This document shows, one piece after another, positions 10,000 through 12,756 of a DNA stretch of 12,756 nt. The DNA lies in the NCBI GenBank assembly GCA_947475795.1, contig CANJOX010000050.1, positions 1 to 12,756 on the forward strand, read 5' to 3'. The DNA is from Gemmatimonadota bacterium. GTDB lineage: Bacteria; Gemmatimonadota; Gemmatimonadetes; Gemmatimonadales; Gemmatimonadaceae. The notes under the pieces were generated by a model. That model was not told where the DNA came from. It saw only the letters and a program-made list of their open reading frames with translations, and ran no database searches. Numbering within the stretch: the first letter of the stretch is position 1; each line of letters starts with the position of its first letter. Both the position numbers and the translations under genes were made by a program.

Positions 10000-12756
10000 A
10001 ACCTTTCGACGCACTCACCGTGCCCCTCGATCCGGGCGTCACGCTCGTGGAAGCGAGTGCCGGCACCGGCAAAACGTTCGCGATCACGCGACTCGTGCTG
10101 CGGCTGCTCCTGGAGCGCAAGGTGCAGCACCTGGGTCAGATTCTTGTGGTCACGTTCACCGAGAAGGCCACGCAGGAACTGATCAGTCGGATTCGCGCCG
10201 TGCTGCGGGAGGCCGATCGGATCTGGTCCGACGCGCCACCACCGCGTGATGCCGGCAATGATGACCTGTTTACGCTGCGCGACCAGCACGCCAGCGAGGG
10301 CGCCGCTATCATCCGCGCCGCCCTCGGCGCCCTCGACGAACTGGGGGTGTCCACCATCCATGGCTTCTGTCATCGGGTGCTGTCAGAAAGTGCGTTGGAA
10401 AGTCGCGTCCCCTTTGGTGGCACATTTCTGGAGGATGACACCGAGATCCTGCAGCGCCTCACGCAGGACTGGATACGTCGCCGCGTGCTGCCGGACGCGG
10501 CCGCCGCAGACTTGATCGCCGCTGACGGAGAGGATCCCCTGGCGTGGATCAAGCAGCTGGTGCGGCCGTACCTCCGGCATCCGCACACCACGATCGAGGC
10601 GGCCCCCGACTTCGGCGCGCAGCTGCTGCAGGACTTCGTGCGCACGGTGTCCACCGCGTTCGAGCAGGAAAAGCAGGCGCGTCACCTGATGGGGTTTGAT
10701 GATCTCCTGCGCCGTCTCTATCGCATTCTCCAAGACGAAGGACCGCGCGGACCGCTGGCGTCGCGGATTCGCGAGCGGTTCAGCGTCGCGCTGATCGACG
10801 AATTCCAGGATACCGATCCCACGCAGTTCCCGATCTTCACAACGGCATTTGACGGCTGTCCGCTGTTCCTGATCGGCGATCCGAAGCAGTCCATTTTCGC
10901 CTTTCGGAACGCCGACGTGCACGCCTATCTCCATGCGGCGGCGCACATCGAACGGCGCTACACGCTGCTCACGAATTTTCGCAGTACCGAAGCCATGGTG
11001 CGTAGCGTCACCACACTGTTCCGGCACAACGCGCAGCCGTTTGCGTGCCCGCCGGAACTGATCGGCATACCCGAGGTCACGGCCGCCAACCGGGTGCGCA
11101 TCCCGGACGCGCTCGTCGCCGACGCGGGGCGCGCCCTGCAGTGGATGTGGGTGGGCGACGCGTACAACACATCCAGGAACAGCATCGCCATGGTGCGCGG
11201 TACCACGCTGGCCATCGAGGCGGTCACGGTCGAGATGCAGCGCCTCATGACCGCCGGCCTCCGGGCCGGCGCCATGGCGGTGCTGGTGCGCACGAACGCC
11301 GAGGCGCAGGAGGTCAAGGCATCGTTGGACGGCGCCGGGATACCGTGCGTCGTGGGCGCCAATGCCGATGTGTTCGCCAGCGAAGAGGCGGCTGAACTCG
11401 TTCGGCTGGCTGAGGCGGTCGCGTCGCCGCGCGACGGGGCCACGGTGCGGGCGGCGATGGCGACACGGCTCTGGGGGAGCGATGCCTGTGCCGTCGCCGA
11501 CACGCTGCGCACCGATGGGAGCGGTGTCTGGAACGCCAGCCTCGAGCGCTTGACCCGGGCGCGTACGATGTGGTTGCAGTATGGTGGTGCTACCGCGCTC
11601 ACGTGGCTGCTGAACGCGTGCGGCGCCACGGCGCGGCTGCTGTCGCTGCACGATGGCGAGCGGCGTGTCACGAACGTCCGGCACGTCCTCGAACTGCTCC
11701 AGGAAGCCGACGCGGAGTCGCGCCTCACCCCGGACGCCATGCTGGGATGGATGGCGCATGAACGCGAATCGGTGATCACGCCGGAGCGTCGCGAGGTGAG
11801 ACTGGAAAGCGATGTGGAGGCGGTGCAGATCCTGACCATTTTCAAGGCCAAGGGACTGCAATGGCCCGTCGTGTTCTGCCCCACGCTCTGGCGCACCAAG
11901 TCGTTCGCGCCCAAGGCGCTCGGCGTGCCGTATTCGCTCACACCGCTCGACAACGGCATGGTGCTCGACCTCGGGTCGCCACGGCAGGCGGAGCGTGAGG
12001 AGCAGAAGGCGCGTGAGCAACTCGGCGAGGATTTGCGTCTCGCATACGTGGCGCTCACCCGCGCCGAATCCCGTTGTTACGTCACGTGGGGCACCTTTGC
12101 CGACGCCGCGACCTCGTCGTTGGGGTGGCTGCTGCAGGGTGGCGGCGAGCGCGTAGAGCGGGAGGCGATCGAGGCGCTGATTGCGGCCAATGCCGACTGC
12201 ATGGGCCTCGCGGACATTGTGCTCCACGCGCCGCCGGCACCCGCCCCGCCCGCGATCACACCGCCGGCCCGTCGCACGCCGCTCTCGTTCACGCCGGCGC
12301 CCGGACAGCTCGCCGTCTGGCGCCGCAGCAGCTTCACGATGCTCACGCGCAACGTGTCGCACGTAGACAGTCGTGACGTGGATGACCTGTTGCAGCCTGA
12401 TGAGGCCCGCCGCACGGCGGCGATGGTACCGGGCTTCCGCGGCGTGCCGGCCGGCGCCGATATCGGCAACGTCGTACACGGACTCTTCGAACACACTGAC
12501 TTCACCACGCCGGACACGACCACCGAGGCCGACGTGCAGCGCGCGCTGCAGGCGTACGGCGTGCAGGTGCCATCCACTGGCCGCTGGACGCCCGCACACA
12601 TTCGCGAGATGATCGGTACGGTGTGTCGCGCCGAGATGCCGGGCGCCGGCTTCGCGTTGAGCGCGGTGCCCCGCGCCGCCACGCTGCGCGAGTGGCGCTT
12701 TTCGATGCCGGTGCGCGACTTCTCGGTCGCCGCCGTCGCGAGCGCCCTCGCGATGC
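9996..12756 (+). CDS. recB: Exodeoxyribonuclease V beta subunit RecB, C-terminus cut by window edge
   Basis: This is a UvrD/SF1A helicase of which 920 codons are visible; E. coli RecB has 1180 residues. Motifs in order: Walker A EASAGTGKTF (19-28), Ia LVVTFTEKATQEL, STIHGFCHRVL, motif II LIDEFQDTDPTQF with D268-E269, motif III GDPKQSIFAFRNAD (294-307), motif IV TNFRST (326-331), motif V ILTIFKAKGLQWPVVF around Phe616, and motif VI EDLRLAYVALTRA (678-690). The nuclease domain begins after a Pro/Ala-rich linker (near 745-765). GNVVHGLFEHTDF has His828, the counterpart of the first catalytic histidine of E. coli (His956). The Asp/Asp/Lys residues lie past the edge. RecB is the 3'-5' motor and only nuclease of RecBCD. 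The GTG start at 9996 overlaps the recC stop as GTGA, with a G-run seven bases upstream as a weak ribosome site. Motif V differs from E. coli TIHKSKG in having Phe and Ala. Confidence 0.95.
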   Translation, partial: MKPFDALTVPLDPGVTLVEASAGTGKTFAITRLVLRLLLERKVQHLGQILVVTFTEKATQELISRIRAVLREADRIWSDAPPPRDAGNDDLFTLRDQHASEGAAIIRAALGALDELGVSTIHGFCHRVLSESALESRVPFGGTFLEDDTEILQRLTQDWIRRRVLPDAAAADLIAADGEDPLAWIKQLVRPYLRHPHTTIEAAPDFGAQLLQDFVRTVSTAFEQEKQARHLMGFDDLLRRLYRILQDEGPRGPLASRIRERFSVALIDEFQDTDPTQFPIFTTAFDGCPLFLIGDPKQSIFAFRNADVHAYLHAAAHIERRYTLLTNFRSTEAMVRSVTTLFRHNAQPFACPPELIGIPEVTAANRVRIPDALVADAGRALQWMWVGDAYNTSRNSIAMVRGTTLAIEAVTVEMQRLMTAGLRAGAMAVLVRTNAEAQEVKASLDGAGIPCVVGANADVFASEEAAELVRLAEAVASPRDGATVRAAMATRLWGSDACAVADTLRTDGSGVWNASLERLTRARTMWLQYGGATALTWLLNACGATARLLSLHDGERRVTNVRHVLELLQEADAESRLTPDAMLGWMAHERESVITPERREVRLESDVEAVQILTIFKAKGLQWPVVFCPTLWRTKSFAPKALGVPYSLTPLDNGMVLDLGSPRQAEREEQKAREQLGEDLRLAYVALTRAESRCYVTWGTFADAATSSLGWLLQGGGERVEREAIEALIAANADCMGLADIVLHAPPAPAPPAITPPARRTPLSFTPAPGQLAVWRRSSFTMLTRNVSHVDSRDVDDLLQPDEARRTAAMVPGFRGVPAGADIGNVVHGLFEHTDFTTPDTTTEADVQRALQAYGVQVPSTGRWTPAHIREMIGTVCRAEMPGAGFALSAVPRAATLREWRFSMPVRDFSVAAVASALAM

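Noticed and set aside
10383..12599. A 738-codon open frame on the minus strand opposite recB
   Set aside because: It is the mirror of a high-GC gene with third-position G/C bias. The translation is rich in Arg, Gly, Ala and His with no recognisable domain, while the plus strand carries every RecB motif.

Overview
The window is about two-thirds G+C with the strong third-position G/C bias of a high-GC free-living bacterium. The gene set (secreted PQQ dehydrogenase, secreted TolB-propeller/amidohydrolase fusion, BaiN-type flavoprotein, lysine/alanine-tailed EVE protein, RecC-RecB) would fit Gemmatimonadota or a similar soil phylum. That placement rests on general resemblance only; no rRNA or other marker is present. 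Coding density is very high, and I see no mobile element, tRNA, rRNA, CRISPR array or phage gene.

Layout. (1) 1-1295, minus strand: a secreted PQQ-dependent dehydrogenase whose C-terminal part lies beyond the left edge. (2) About 1296-1383: a short divergent intergenic region with candidate overlapping promoters. (3) 1384-6674, plus strand: a compact three-gene run. It holds a BaiN/YhiN (HI0933-type) FAD flavoprotein, an EVE-domain protein joined to it by an ATGA overlap and carrying six 5-residue histone-H1-like repeats at its N terminus, and, 30 bases on, a 1137-residue exported beta-propeller/amidohydrolase. (4) 6675-6789: an intergenic region filled by consecutive stem-loops, with no TA dinucleotide and so no recognisable -10 box. 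(5) 6790 to the right edge, plus strand: recC followed by recB, overlapping by GTGA. RecB is cut after the first nuclease-domain histidine, and recD probably lies just outside.

How the genes work together. recC and recB encode two subunits of the heterotrimeric RecBCD helicase-nuclease, which resects double-strand breaks for RecA and degrades foreign linear DNA. The 1384-6674 run looks co-transcribed, but no established pathway links its products. The PQQ enzyme and the propeller/amidohydrolase both have signal peptides, so both should act outside the cytoplasm.

I did not find a clearly new multi-gene system. The points most worth a second look are the H1-like tail fused to a modified-base-reader (EVE) domain, the hairpin-saturated gap before recC, and the altered metal-ligand pattern of the amidohydrolase.
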